Shown here: positions 1-7,690 of the stretch, piece by piece | How positions within the stretch are numbered: the stretch's first letter is position 1 | Layout of the letters: each line of letters begins with the position of its first letter | NCBI GenBank assembly: GCA_947470165.1 | Contig: CANISN010000009.1 | Span: 1 to 19,505 of the forward strand | DNA length: 19,505 nt | Direction of reading: 5' to 3' | DNA from: Burkholderiaceae bacterium | Lineage (GTDB): Bacteria > Pseudomonadota > Gammaproteobacteria > Burkholderiales > Burkholderiaceae | Position numbers and translations under genes: made by a program | Notes under the pieces: generated by a model | Told to the model about the DNA's origin: nothing | What the model saw: the letters and a program-made list of their open reading frames with translations, nothing else | Database searches by the model: none

Positions 1-1
1 C

Positions 2-61
2 AAGGGTAAGGATTTGGGTCGCTATCGCGCATTGATCGAGAAATTAGGTCTCCGTAAGTAA
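2..61 (+). CDS. rpsO: 30S ribosomal protein S15, C-terminal end (partial)
   Basis: Only the last 19 codons and the TAA stop are in the window; the gene begins upstream of base 1. The translated tail ends in RYRALIEKLGLRK, which matches the conserved C-terminus of S15 (E. coli ends in a similar LIERLGLR motif). S15 binds 16S rRNA in the platform of the small subunit early in assembly. The identification rests on this short tail and on the pnp gene that follows, because rpsO-pnp is one of the most conserved gene pairs in proteobacteria. Confidence 0.85.
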   Translation, partial: KGKDLGRYRALIEKLGLRK

Positions 62-78
62 TTCTTATCGGTATTGCA

Positions 79-140
79 ATGCCATCTATCTTAGGGTTGT
101 TTCGTAACGGAACCGGTCTTAAGCAGATGGCATGTTTTTT
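79..140 (+). terminator. Terminator-like hairpin after rpsO (possible attenuator before pnp)
   Basis: ATGCCATCT (79-87) pairs perfectly with AGATGGCAT (125-133), and six T follow at 135-140. Inside the loop two more short stems can form: CTTA 90-93 with TAAG 120-123, and GGTT 95-98 with AACC 111-114. The shape fits a rho-independent terminator with an elongated stem. It sits 17 bases after the rpsO stop, where E. coli has the rpsO terminator that lets part of the transcription pass into pnp. The interrupted stem makes efficiency hard to judge; partial readthrough is inferred. Confidence 0.55.
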
Positions 141-149
141 GGGCGCTTC

Positions 150-240
150 AAGATTATTTGTGTAGGGGATCGTGTCATTCCAATGAGTTTCTGAGTTTGT
201 TAATTCAGTGCCTCCCTGGAATGGCATCCCTTGTAATCTT
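150..240 (+). promoter_or_regulatory. Long structured hairpin in the pnp leader
   Basis: Three consecutive stem segments pair along two arms. AAGATTA 150-156 pairs with TAATCTT 234-240. Bases 163-170 (TAGGGGAT) pair with 226-233 (ATCCCTTG, two G-U pairs). CATTCCA 176-182 pairs with TGGAATG 217-223. That gives 22 pairs with a 6-base bulge and a 5/2 internal loop; GAG/CTC (185-187/212-214) and CTGA/TCAG (191-194/205-208) can extend it towards the tip. In E. coli a long leader stem upstream of pnp is cut by RNase III and is the target of PNPase autoregulation. The same role here is inferred from position and shape, not shown. Confidence 0.5.
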
Positions 241-243
241 TAA

Positions 244-288
244 ACGCTCCAGTGTTGTCGTGACACTGCTTTATCCCACGACAAGCGT
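244..288 (+). promoter_or_regulatory. Overlapping alternative hairpins in the pnp leader
   Basis: Two perfect stems share sequence and cannot form together. The first is CAGTGT 250-255 with ACACTG 263-268 (loop 7). The second is TTGTCGTG 255-262 with CACGACAA 277-284 (loop 14), extended outward across a bulge by ACGC 244-247 with GCGT 285-288. They lie about 45 bases upstream of the pnp start codon, after the long hairpin at 150-240. They could be a switch or just a branched processing site; the sequence does not decide. Confidence 0.4.
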
Positions 289-332
289 GAAATCCATGTG
301 GCTTTTGCGTGAACAATTTGGAGAAGATCAGA

Positions 333-2498
333 ATGACTATGTTTAAAAAAGCAGTAAAGACGTTTCAATGGGGCAGTCATCAGGTAGTAATGGAAACAGG
401 CGAGATTGCTCGTCAATCTGGCGGTGCTGTCATCGTGAATATCGATGACACAGTAGTGATGGGTACGGTAGTGGCTTCTAAGTCAGCTAAGCCTGGCCAA
501 TCATTTTTCCCATTGACTGTTGATTACCTCGAAAAAACTTACGCTGCAGGAAAAATTCCTGGCGGCTTCTTCCGTCGTGAAGGTCGTCCATCAGAAGGCG
601 AGACATTGATCTCCCGTTTGATCGATCGCCCATTACGTCCATTATTCCCAGAAGGCTTCTTAAACGAAGTTCAGGTTGTGATTCATGTTTTGTCTATCAA
701 TCCTGATGTTCCTTCCGATATTCCAGCTTTGATTGCGGCCTCTGCTGCATTGGCAGTTTCAGGTATTCCATTTGCTGGTCCCGTTGGCGCAGCACGCGTT
801 GGTTACGCTAATGGTCAATACCTTTTGAACCCAACTCGTACAGAGCAAGCCACTAGTGAGATGGATTTGATTGTTGCTGGGACACAAGCTGCTGTATTGA
901 TGGTTGAGTCAGAAGCCAATCAGTTATCCGAAGAAATCATGTTGGGCGCGGTTGTATATGGTCACGACCAAATGCAAACTGCGATCAACGCAATTAACGA
1001 ATTAGTAACCGAAGCTGGTAAGCCAGAGTGGGATTGGACTGCTGCTCCTAAAGATGGGCCATTTATTGCTAAGGTAACTGCATTGGCTGAAGCGCCATTG
1101 CGTGAGGCTTATCAGATTCGTCAAAAAGGCGCTCGTTCAGACAAGCTTAAAGAGATCTCGAAAACGGTATTGGCTAAGTTAGCTGAAGAGGGTGATGTTG
1201 ATGCGGTTGCTGTGAGCGATATCATGTTTGAAATCGAAGCAAAGATTGTTCGTAGCCAGATTTTGAACGGTGAGCCACGTATTGATGGTCGCGACACACG
1301 TACTGTTCGTCCTATTGAAATTCGTAATGGCGTATTGCCACGCACACACGGTTCTGCATTATTCACCCGTGGTGAAACACAAGCACTCGTAGTGGCTACT
1401 CTAGGTACTGCACGTGATGAGCAGATCATCGATGCGCTCGAAGGTGAGTACCGTGATCGCTTTATGTTCCACTACAACATGCCTCCGTTTGCTACTGGTG
1501 AAACTGGACGCGTAGGTAGCCCTAAGCGTCGTGAAATTGGTCACGGTCGTTTGGCTAAGCGCGCATTAATTCCGGTATTGCCAAGTGCAGAAGATTTTGC
1601 ATACAGCATTCGTGTGGTTTCAGAGATTACTGAATCTAATGGTTCTTCATCCATGGCTTCTGTTTGCGGTGGCTGTTTGGCAATGATGGACGCCGGTGTT
1701 CCAGTGAAAGCGCACGTTGCTGGTGTAGCTATGGGCTTGATTTTGGATGGTAACCGCTTCGCAGTGTTGACTGATATCTTGGGTGATGAAGATCACTTAG
1801 GCGATATGGACTTCAAAGTAGCGGGTACTGCTAACGGTATTACCGCTTTGCAAATGGACATTAAGGTTCAAGGTATTACTAAAGAAATTATGCAAGTTGC
1901 TTTAGCGCAAGCTAAAGAAGGTCGTTTGCATATCTTGAGCAAGATGCAAGAGGCAATGGGTTCAGTTCGTACAGAGTTATCTGCACATGCTCCACGCATG
2001 GTTTCTTTCAAGATTCATCCAGATAAGATTCGTGAAGTCATCGGTAAGGGCGGTGCAACTATCCAAGCATTGACCAAGGAAACTGGTTGCAGCATCGACA
2101 TTAAAGATGACGGTACTGTAACAATCGCCTCTACTAGCGCCGAAGGCATGGCTGAAGCCAAAGCCCGCATCGAGGGTATTACTGCTGAAGCTGAAGTAGG
2201 AAAGATCTACGAGGGTCCAGTTGTGAAGTTGCTTGAGTTTGGTGCTCTGGTAAACATTCTTCCAGGTAAAGATGGCCTCTTGCATATCTCAGAAATTTCT
2301 AATGAGCGTGTAAAAGAGGTGAAAGACTACTTACAAGAAGGCCAAGTAGTGCGTGTGAAGTTGCTTGCTGCTGATGAGCGTGGTCGTTTGCGTTTATCTC
2401 TTAAAGCTGCAATGGCTGACGAGGGCGGCACGATTGCTCCTTTAGCTAGTGCATCTGCAGATGCTGAAGCTGCTCCAGCATCCGGTGAGACTGCTTAA
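333..2498 (+). CDS. pnp: Polyribonucleotide nucleotidyltransferase (PNPase)
   Basis: This is the phosphorolytic 3'-5' exoribonuclease of mRNA decay; it releases nucleoside diphosphates and can work in reverse to add tails. The 721-residue protein has the full family layout: first RNase PH domain (about 8-142), helical linker (about 145-235), catalytic second RNase PH domain (about 315-545), KH domain with GKGG at 571-574, and S1 domain (about 622-690), then a short Ala-rich tail. Catalytic features include the serine run at 438-440 and D487 and D493 in the conserved GDMDFK region. I chose ATG 333 (MTMFKK) because GGAGAAG at 320-326 is a good ribosome binding site; an in-frame GTG at 309 would add eight unlikely residues. 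It follows rpsO, as is usual, and the hairpins before it suggest control of its mRNA. Confidence 0.97.
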   Translation: MTMFKKAVKTFQWGSHQVVMETGEIARQSGGAVIVNIDDTVVMGTVVASKSAKPGQSFFPLTVDYLEKTYAAGKIPGGFFRREGRPSEGETLISRLIDRPLRPLFPEGFLNEVQVVIHVLSINPDVPSDIPALIAASAALAVSGIPFAGPVGAARVGYANGQYLLNPTRTEQATSEMDLIVAGTQAAVLMVESEANQLSEEIMLGAVVYGHDQMQTAINAINELVTEAGKPEWDWTAAPKDGPFIAKVTALAEAPLREAYQIRQKGARSDKLKEISKTVLAKLAEEGDVDAVAVSDIMFEIEAKIVRSQILNGEPRIDGRDTRTVRPIEIRNGVLPRTHGSALFTRGETQALVVATLGTARDEQIIDALEGEYRDRFMFHYNMPPFATGETGRVGSPKRREIGHGRLAKRALIPVLPSAEDFAYSIRVVSEITESNGSSSMASVCGGCLAMMDAGVPVKAHVAGVAMGLILDGNRFAVLTDILGDEDHLGDMDFKVAGTANGITALQMDIKVQGITKEIMQVALAQAKEGRLHILSKMQEAMGSVRTELSAHAPRMVSFKIHPDKIREVIGKGGATIQALTKETGCSIDIKDDGTVTIASTSAEGMAEAKARIEGITAEAEVGKIYEGPVVKLLEFGALVNILPGKDGLLHISEISNERVKEVKDYLQEGQVVRVKLLAADERGRLRLSLKAAMADEGGTIAPLASASADAEAAPASGETA

Positions 2499-2537
2499 GT
2501 TATCCATTAAGTCACTTAGATAGCGACCAGAGTTTAT

Positions 2538-3536
2538 ATGCGCGTAACGGAAATCAAAGAATTTGGCGCACCAGAAATGTTGGTGTCTGCCACTCGTCCT
2601 GATCCAGTGGCTCCGGCTGTTGGAACGGGCGAGATTCTGATCAAGGTGATTGCTGCTGGGATTAATCGCCCAGACGTATTACAACGCAAAGGCCATTACC
2701 CAGTTCCAGCGGGTGCATCTGATATTCCTGGTCTTGAAGTTGCTGGTGAAATTATCGGTGGTGACTTAGCGCACGCTGATAATCTCTTCGGTCTTAAAGT
2801 TGGTGATAAAGTTTGTGCGCTTGTGCAAGGTGGTGGTTACGCAGAATTGTGTATCGCTCCCATTGCACAATGTTTGCCTTATCCAAAAGGTTTTACTGAT
2901 CAAGAAGCAGCAGCATTGCCAGAAACTTTTTACACCGTATGGAGCAATGTTTTCATGCGTGGTGCGCTGTCTGAAGGCGAAACTTTATTAGTACAAGGTG
3001 GCTCGAGTGGAATTGGTGTAACGGCTATCTTAATTGCCAAAGCTTTGGGTCATAAAGTATTTGTGACTGCAGGAACAGATGAGAAGTGTGCCGCCTGCGT
3101 AGCCTTAGGCGCCGATTTGGCAATCAATTACAAGACACAAGATTTTGTAGAAGAAGTAAAGCAGGTAACCGATGGCCAAGGTGTCAATGTCATTCTTGAT
3201 ATGGTTACTGGCAGCTATGTGCAAAAAGAAATCGATTGTTTAGCTGATGACGGCCGCATCGTCATTATTGCGATTCAGGGCGGATCAAAAGCAGAAGTGA
3301 GTACCAATCAAATTCTGCGTCGGCGTTTAACGATTACTGGATCAACCCTTCGTCCACGCCCAGTTTCTTTTAAGAAGCAAATCACCAAGCAGCTTTTTGA
3401 CAATGTGTGGCCCTTACTCAATGCCGGTAAGTTAAAGCCCGTGATATACAAAACATTTACCTTAGATCAAGCGGCAGATGCCCATCGATTGATGGAGTCT
3501 TCTGAGCACATTGGCAAGATTGTTCTAACTGTTTAA
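2538..3536 (+). CDS. NAD(P)H quinone oxidoreductase, PIG3 type (zinc-free MDR family)
   Basis: The 332-residue protein belongs to the medium-chain dehydrogenase/reductase superfamily, quinone oxidoreductase branch related to human PIG3 (TP53I3). Its N-terminal half is the GroES-like substrate domain, with the GINRPDVLQRKG stretch typical of the branch. The Rossmann nucleotide-binding motif GGSSGIG lies at 154-160. I see no structural-zinc cysteine cluster of the kind found in alcohol dehydrogenases, in line with a zinc-free quinone reductase. The probable reaction is NAD(P)H-dependent reduction of quinones or similar enones in the cytosol; the true substrate is unknown. The gene starts 39 bases after pnp and ends 17 bases before tpiA, so it is probably cotranscribed with them. 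The ribosome binding site is weak (AGAG just before ATG). Confidence 0.85.
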   Translation: MRVTEIKEFGAPEMLVSATRPDPVAPAVGTGEILIKVIAAGINRPDVLQRKGHYPVPAGASDIPGLEVAGEIIGGDLAHADNLFGLKVGDKVCALVQGGGYAELCIAPIAQCLPYPKGFTDQEAAALPETFYTVWSNVFMRGALSEGETLLVQGGSSGIGVTAILIAKALGHKVFVTAGTDEKCAACVALGADLAINYKTQDFVEEVKQVTDGQGVNVILDMVTGSYVQKEIDCLADDGRIVIIAIQGGSKAEVSTNQILRRRLTITGSTLRPRPVSFKKQITKQLFDNVWPLLNAGKLKPVIYKTFTLDQAADAHRLMESSEHIGKIVLTV

Positions 3537-3553
3537 GTATTGAAATAGATTTC

Positions 3554-4312
3554 ATGCGTCCACTCACGGTTATCGGCAATTGGAAAATGAATGGCAGTCT
3601 TGCAAGCAATGCAGACTGGATCAAGACTGTTTGCCGTGGCATGGAGCAGGGTATGCCTGCAGGTCGTAAGTATGCAGTTTGTGTTCCCGCTCCTTATTTG
3701 GCTCAATGTGGTGAATTAATTCGCGATTGTTCTTTAGCTTTTTTAAGTATGGGCGCACAAGATGTATCTGCTTTTGTGTCCGGAGCTTATACGGGTGAGA
3801 TAGCAGCCTCTATGCTCAAAGAGCTAGCCTGCTCTTACGTGATTGTTGGACACTCAGAGCGTCGTCAATATCACCAGGAAGTTGATGAGCAAGTCGCTGA
3901 GAAAGCCCTTCAAGCTCTTGATAATGGTATGACTCCAGTGATTTGTGTTGGTGAGTCTACTGATGAGCGCAATTCAGGTCGCGAGGTAGAGGTCGTCAGA
4001 GGACAAATTTCAAAGCAGGTGGCGATATTGCAAGATCGCTTAGCCGACTGCTTGATTGCTTATGAGCCTATTTGGGCTATTGGCACAGGTAAGGTCGCTA
4101 GCGCCCAGCTTGCCCAGGATATGCATCGCGCAATTCGTTTGCAGTTGGCTGAGTTTGATGAAGATGTAGCTTCCCATGTGGGAATTTTGTATGGTGGCAG
4201 CGTTAAGTCTGACAATGCCGTTGAATTATTTGCAATGCCAGATATTGATGGTGGATTGATTGGGGGTGCTTCATTGAGCCCACAGGACTTTCTTGCTATT
4301 TGTCAGGCCTAG
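3554..4312 (+). CDS. tpiA: Triosephosphate isomerase
   Basis: This glycolytic and gluconeogenic enzyme interconverts dihydroxyacetone phosphate and glyceraldehyde 3-phosphate in the cytosol. The 252-residue length is normal for the TIM-barrel family. All catalytic landmarks are present: NWKMN at 9-13 with the active-site K11, the electrophilic H100 in IVGHSERRQ, the general base E171 in AYEPIWAIGTGK (which continues into the mobile loop 6), and the phosphate-binding YGGSVK near the C-terminus. There is no strong Shine-Dalgarno sequence before ATG 3554, and the 17-base gap from the preceding oxidoreductase gene points to operon expression. secG follows after 21 bases, an order I recall from other Burkholderiaceae. 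Confidence 0.97.
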   Translation: MRPLTVIGNWKMNGSLASNADWIKTVCRGMEQGMPAGRKYAVCVPAPYLAQCGELIRDCSLAFLSMGAQDVSAFVSGAYTGEIAASMLKELACSYVIVGHSERRQYHQEVDEQVAEKALQALDNGMTPVICVGESTDERNSGREVEVVRGQISKQVAILQDRLADCLIAYEPIWAIGTGKVASAQLAQDMHRAIRLQLAEFDEDVASHVGILYGGSVKSDNAVELFAMPDIDGGLIGGASLSPQDFLAICQA

Positions 4313-4333
4313 TTTTTTATTAGGAGATAAGCC

Positions 4334-4681
4334 ATGGAATGGTTTAAGACTTTATTGATCGTTTTGCAGGTTATTTCAGCTCTAGCTGTGATCTTGCTCG
4401 TATTACTTCAGCAGGGTAAGGGTGCCGATATGGGTGCTGCGTTTGGCTCTGGCTCTTCAGGCAGCCTTTTCGGCGCCAGTGGTTCCGCTAATTTCTTATC
4501 GCACACTACGGCTGTTTTTGCGGGGATCTTTTTTATTTGTACTTTAGGTATTGCTTGGATTGGCAATAAGAAGGAAGTTAGCCCTGGTATTTTGTCTGGC
4601 ACTGTGGCTCCGGCTGTTACTCCAGTAGCTGAACCAGTTGCCCCAGTTCAGGATCCAACTAAGCCAGCAGTACCAAAGTAA
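4334..4681 (+). CDS. secG: Preprotein translocase subunit SecG
   Basis: SecG is the small accessory membrane subunit of the SecYEG channel and helps SecA-driven protein export across the inner membrane. The 115-residue protein shows the family plan: a first transmembrane helix at about 3-23, a Gly/Ser-rich stretch including the KGADMGAAFGSGSSGSLFG signature, a second helix at about 52-74, and a loose Pro/Ala/Val-rich tail of roughly 30 residues. TAGGAGA twelve bases upstream is a clear ribosome binding site, stronger than those of the two preceding genes. The gene is the last one before tRNA-Leu, and I see no convincing intrinsic terminator between 4682 and 4740. Confidence 0.95.
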   Translation: MEWFKTLLIVLQVISALAVILLVLLQQGKGADMGAAFGSGSSGSLFGASGSANFLSHTTAVFAGIFFICTLGIAWIGNKKEVSPGILSGTVAPAVTPVAEPVAPVQDPTKPAVPK

Positions 4682-4741
4682 AAATTGAAGTTTTAGCAGT
4701 CTCTACCCTTATTTTCAGGATAGTTTAGTGGTGCAATGCAG

Positions 4742-4747
4742 TAGAAT
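4742..4747 (+). promoter_or_regulatory. Possible -10 element for tRNA-Leu
   Basis: TAGAAT matches the TATAAT consensus at five of six positions. It lies 18 bases before the mature tRNA 5' end, which would give a short leader of about 12 bases. No good -35 box is seen at the matching distance (about 4719-4724), so this is a weak call based on position and the hexamer alone. Confidence 0.3.
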
Positions 4748-4765
4748 TGACAGGTTTTGAAACAT

Positions 4766-4850
4766 GCCGACGTGGTGAAATTGGTAGACACGCTATCTTG
4801 AGGGGGTAGTGGCTTAGGCTGTGCGAGTTCGAGTCTCGCCGTCGGCACCA
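4766..4850 (+). tRNA. tRNA-Leu, anticodon GAG
   Basis: The 85 bases fold as a class II (long variable arm) tRNA. The acceptor stem is GCCGACG 4766-4772 with CGTCGGC 4840-4846, followed by discriminator A and an encoded CCA at 4848-4850. The anticodon stem CTATC/GGTAG encloses the loop TTGAGGG, which puts anticodon GAG at 4800-4802, decoding CUU and CUC leucine codons. A short variable arm (GGC-TTAG-GCT with one G-U pair) and a T arm GCGAG-TTCGAGT-CTCGC complete the cloverleaf. It lies between secG and nuoA, with no integrase or duplicated 3' end in the window to suggest use as an attachment site. Confidence 0.97.
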
Positions 4851-4959
4851 AATTGTTGAATTTGTAGGGTTATATGCTGTAAATCAAGGCTTTATGCGTT
4901 GGAATAATTGATAATTTGTAGCTTATTAGGATTTACCGGACGAACGACTCAGGCCCATT
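4851..4959 (+). promoter_or_regulatory. Leader between tRNA-Leu and nuoA; probable site of nuo promoter
   Basis: This AT-rich 109-base gap holds no gene and no clear terminator after the tRNA. The best sigma-70-like pair I can draw is TTGAAT 4856-4861 with TGTAAA 4878-4883 (spacing 16), four of six matches each, so weak. GATAAT at 4910-4915 is a better -10 hexamer but lacks a good -35. An imperfect direct repeat is present: AATTG-TTGA-ATTTGTAG at 4851-4867 and AATTG-ATA-ATTTGTAG at 4906-4921. A promoter here is inferred from position, before a 14-gene operon; readthrough from the tRNA is the alternative. Confidence 0.35.
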
Positions 4960-5319
4960 TTGAATCTCGCTAATTACTTTCCCGTTCTGCTTTTTATCCT
5001 CGTAGGTATTGGGGTGGGTTTAGTACCCATGTTCCTCGGAAAAGTCTTGGCTCCCTCTAAGCCAGATGCTGAAAAACTGTCGCCATACGAGTGTGGTTTT
5101 GAGGCTTTCGAAGATGCGCGTATGAAATTCGACGTGCGTTATTACCTCATCGCCATTCTATTTATCTTATTTGACTTAGAGACTGCATTCCTGTTCCCGT
5201 GGGGAGTAGCTTTACGTGACATTGGTTGGTTCGGCTACGCCTCTATGGTTGTTTTCCTTTTGGAATTCATCGTGGGCTTCGTATATATCTGGAAAAAGGG
5301 CGCTCTCGACTGGGAGTGA
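4960..5319 (+). CDS. nuoA: NADH-quinone oxidoreductase subunit A (complex I, ND3 homologue)
   Basis: NuoA is a small membrane subunit at the junction of the peripheral and membrane arms of complex I, near the quinone tunnel. The 119-residue protein has three transmembrane helices (about 6-28, 62-82, 89-110). The conserved loop between helices one and two contains the signature [10 protein letters not shown], with the cysteine of the conformationally mobile ND3-type loop. The start appears to be TTG at 4960, giving the usual [13 protein letters not shown]-terminus; there is no in-frame ATG or GTG near it, and the only Shine-Dalgarno-like bases are AGG at 4951-4953. It is the first gene of the nuo operon, five bases before nuoB. 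Confidence 0.93.
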
Positions 5320-5324
5320 TCGAT

Positions 5325-5807
5325 ATGGCATTAGAAGGCGTTCTCAAAGAAGGATTTGTTACCACTACTGCAGATCAGTTAATTAACTGGACTCGGAATG
5401 GTTCTTTATGGCCAATGACTTTTGGTCTCGCTTGCTGCGCTGTAGAAATGATGCACGCAGGGGCATCTCGTTATGACTTGGATCGTTTTGGTGTTGTGTT
5501 CCGCCCATCGCCTCGTCAATCAGATTTGATGATTGTTGCTGGTACCTTGTGTAACAAGATGGCTCCAGCGCTGCGCAAGGTTTATGACCAGATGCCAGAG
5601 CCACGTTGGGTAATCTCCATGGGTTCCTGTGCCAATGGCGGCGGTTATTACCATAACTCGTATTCAGTAGTTCGTGGCTGTGACCGCATCGTGCCGGTAG
5701 ATATTTATGTTCCTGGTTGCCCCCCAACGGCAGAAGCCTTGATCTATGGAATTATTCAACTGCAATCCAAGATCGCTCGGACCAGCACGATTGCACGGAA
5801 GGCTTAA
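5325..5807 (+). CDS. nuoB: NADH-quinone oxidoreductase subunit B (cluster N2, PSST homologue)
   Basis: NuoB carries [4Fe-4S] cluster N2, the last electron carrier, which hands electrons to ubiquinone. I chose ATG 5325 ([10 protein letters not shown]), which gives 160 residues and has GGGAG at 5312-5316 as ribosome binding site across the nuoA stop; a longer reading frame from 5226 would overlap nuoA by nearly 100 bases. The N2 ligands are all visible: the tandem cysteines C37-C38 in [11 protein letters not shown]102 in [10 protein letters not shown], and C132 in VPGCPP. The protein is soluble and docks with NuoD and NuoI. Its start lies five bases after nuoA and nuoC follows three bases after its stop. 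Confidence 0.96.
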
Positions 5808-5810
5808 CTC

Positions 5811-6410
5811 ATGTCAGATCGTTTAGTACAACTTGCAGCCAATCTAGATAAAGTTTTAGGCAAGCGTGCTCAGTCCATTGAAACCGCTTTGGGTGAAGTA
5901 ACCATTGTTTTGAACGCAGATACTTATCTTGAATCCGCTGTGCTATTGCGTGATGATCCTTCATTGGCTTTCGAGCAATTGATTGATTTATGTGGCGTGG
6001 ATTATCAAGATTTCCGAGATGGTGCTTGGGCTGGCCAACGCTTTGCGGCGGTAACACATCTCCTGTCTTTGGCGCACAACTGGAGATTGCGTGTGCGTGT
6101 ATTTGCACCAGAAGACTCTTATCCAGTGGTGGCTTCACTGACGCCGGTTTGGGCTGTGGCTAATTGGTTTGAGCGAGAAGCTTTTGACCTGTACGGTATT
6201 TTATTTGATGGTCATGATGACTTACGTCGCATCTTGACTGATTATGGTTTTATCGGCCATCCATTTAGAAAAGACTTCCCAATCTCTGGCAATGTTGAAA
6301 TGCGTTATGACCCAGAGTTAAAGCGTGTGGTGTATCAGCCGGTCACGATTGAAGCGCGTGAGATTACGCCACGAATTGTGCGCGAAGAGCAGTATGGTGG
6401 TCCGGTCTAA
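5811..6410 (+). CDS. nuoC: NADH-quinone oxidoreductase subunit C (30 kDa subunit homologue)
   Basis: NuoC is a soluble subunit of the connecting module; it carries no cofactor and packs against NuoD. The 199-residue protein shows the 30 kDa subunit signature beginning at ERE 121-123 and running through [12 protein letters not shown] to DDLRRIL, followed by [12 protein letters not shown]. It is a separate gene here, unlike in E. coli, where nuoC and nuoD are fused. It starts three bases after the nuoB stop and ends three bases before nuoD, so translation is probably coupled. Confidence 0.96.
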   Translation: MSDRLVQLAANLDKVLGKRAQSIETALGEVTIVLNADTYLESAVLLRDDPSLAFEQLIDLCGVDYQDFRDGAWAGQRFAAVTHLLSLAHNWRLRVRVFAPEDSYPVVASLTPVWAVANWFEREAFDLYGILFDGHDDLRRILTDYGFIGHPFRKDFPISGNVEMRYDPELKRVVYQPVTIEAREITPRIVREEQYGGPV

Positions 6411-6413
6411 GTC

Positions 6414-7667
6414 ATGGCGCAAATTAAAAACTACACCCTCAATTTTGGTCCTCAGCACCCTGCGGCACACGGCGTTTTACGTCTAGTACTAGAGTTAGAT
6501 GGCGAGGTCATCCAACGTGCTGATCCACATATTGGTTTATTGCATCGCGCTACAGAGAAATTAGCAGAGACCCGTACATGGATTCAGAACGTTCCTTATA
6601 TGGATCGCTTGGATTATGTATCGATGATGGTCAATGAGCATGCTTATGTGATGGCAATTGAAAAATTACTACAAGTAGATGTACCCATGCGCGCACAATA
6701 TATTCGTGTCATGTTTGACGAGTTAACGCGTTTACTCAACCACCTTTTGTGGATTGGCTGTCATGGTCTAGACGTCGGTGCTATGGCAGTATTCTTGTAT
6801 GCCTTCCGCGATCGTGAAGATATTTTCGATATGTACGAGGCGGTATCAGGCGCGCGCATGCATGCTGCTTACTACCGTCCAGGCGGAGTGTATCGAGATC
6901 TGCCAACGCAAATGGCGCAGTACTCCCAATCAAAAATTCGTAGTACCTCTGCAGTCAAGCGTTTAAATGAAAACCGTAGCGGCACTTTGCTAGATTTTAT
7001 TGAGCAGTTTTCAAATGGTTTCGATGCGAATGTAGATGAGTACAGCAATCTCTTGACGGATAACCGTATTTGGAAGCAACGTTTGGTAGGAATTGGCGTC
7101 GTTACTCCTGAGCGCGCTCTGCAGCTCGGCTTTACTGGTCCAATGTTGCGCGGCTCTGGCATTGAGTGGGACTTGCGTAAAAAGCAGCCTTATGAAATTT
7201 ATGACAAACTCGACTTTGATATACCAGTGGGCGTGAATGGCGACTCATACGATCGTTATTTAGTACGCATGGAGGAGATGCGTCAATCCAATCGCATCAT
7301 CAAGCAATGCGTAGCATGGCTCAAGGCAAATGATGGCCCCGTCATGAGTGATAACCATAAAGTATCTCCACCGAAGCGTGTAGATATGAAGACTCATATG
7401 GAAGAACTGATTCATCACTTCAAACTCTTTACCGAAGGCATGCATGTTCCGAATGGTGAGGCTTACTCTGCTGTTGAGCATCCAAAAGGTGAGTTTGGTA
7501 TTTACTTAATTTCAGATGGGGCTAATAAGCCATATCGCATGAAGATTCGTGCGCCAGGATTTGTACATCTCTCTGCAATGGATGAGATGTCACGTGGCCA
7601 CATGCTGGCTGATGCCGTAACTATTATTGGTACCCAAGATATTGTGTTCGGAGAGATTGACCGCTAA
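6414..7667 (+). CDS. nuoD: NADH-quinone oxidoreductase subunit D (49 kDa subunit homologue)
   Basis: NuoD forms the quinone-binding site together with NuoB; it descends from the large subunit of NiFe hydrogenases. The 417-residue protein starts with the conserved block GPQHPAAHG (12-20), whose histidines line the quinone head-group pocket, and continues with [14 protein letters not shown] and the NEHAY segment. It ends in the invariant FGEIDR (412-417). The hydrogenase metal-binding cysteines are absent, as expected for complex I. The length is normal for an unfused NuoD. A 23-base gap separates it from nuoE. Confidence 0.97.
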   Translation: MAQIKNYTLNFGPQHPAAHGVLRLVLELDGEVIQRADPHIGLLHRATEKLAETRTWIQNVPYMDRLDYVSMMVNEHAYVMAIEKLLQVDVPMRAQYIRVMFDELTRLLNHLLWIGCHGLDVGAMAVFLYAFRDREDIFDMYEAVSGARMHAAYYRPGGVYRDLPTQMAQYSQSKIRSTSAVKRLNENRSGTLLDFIEQFSNGFDANVDEYSNLLTDNRIWKQRLVGIGVVTPERALQLGFTGPMLRGSGIEWDLRKKQPYEIYDKLDFDIPVGVNGDSYDRYLVRMEEMRQSNRIIKQCVAWLKANDGPVMSDNHKVSPPKRVDMKTHMEELIHHFKLFTEGMHVPNGEAYSAVEHPKGEFGIYLISDGANKPYRMKIRAPGFVHLSAMDEMSRGHMLADAVTIIGTQDIVFGEIDR

Positions 7668-7690
7668 TACAGTGCGCCAAGGATGAATTC

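Noticed and set aside
97..125. Possible pnp promoter TTGTTT - 17 bases - TAAGCA
   Set aside because: The -10 match is poor and the bases overlap the terminator-like stem, so I could not support it.
158..346. Small open reading frame of 62 codons in the pnp leader
   Set aside because: It starts with TTG without a ribosome binding site, overlaps the pnp start, and lies in sequence better explained by RNA hairpins.
1121..1429. Antisense open reading frames within pnp (also 1977-2285)
   Set aside because: They mirror the codon pattern of pnp, resemble no protein I know, and have no ribosome binding site.
4747..4752. Perfect TTGACA as a -35 box for tRNA-Leu or nuo
   Set aside because: With normal spacing the -10 would fall at about 4770 inside the tRNA, where the sequence (ACGTGG) is no -10 element.
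4766..4850. tRNA-Leu as an integration site for a mobile element
   Set aside because: No integrase, no repeated tRNA 3' end and no foreign genes are seen; housekeeping genes flank it directly.
5383..5727. Antisense open reading frames inside nuoB, nuoC and other nuo genes
   Set aside because: They lie wholly within well-identified conserved genes and look like chance open frames.
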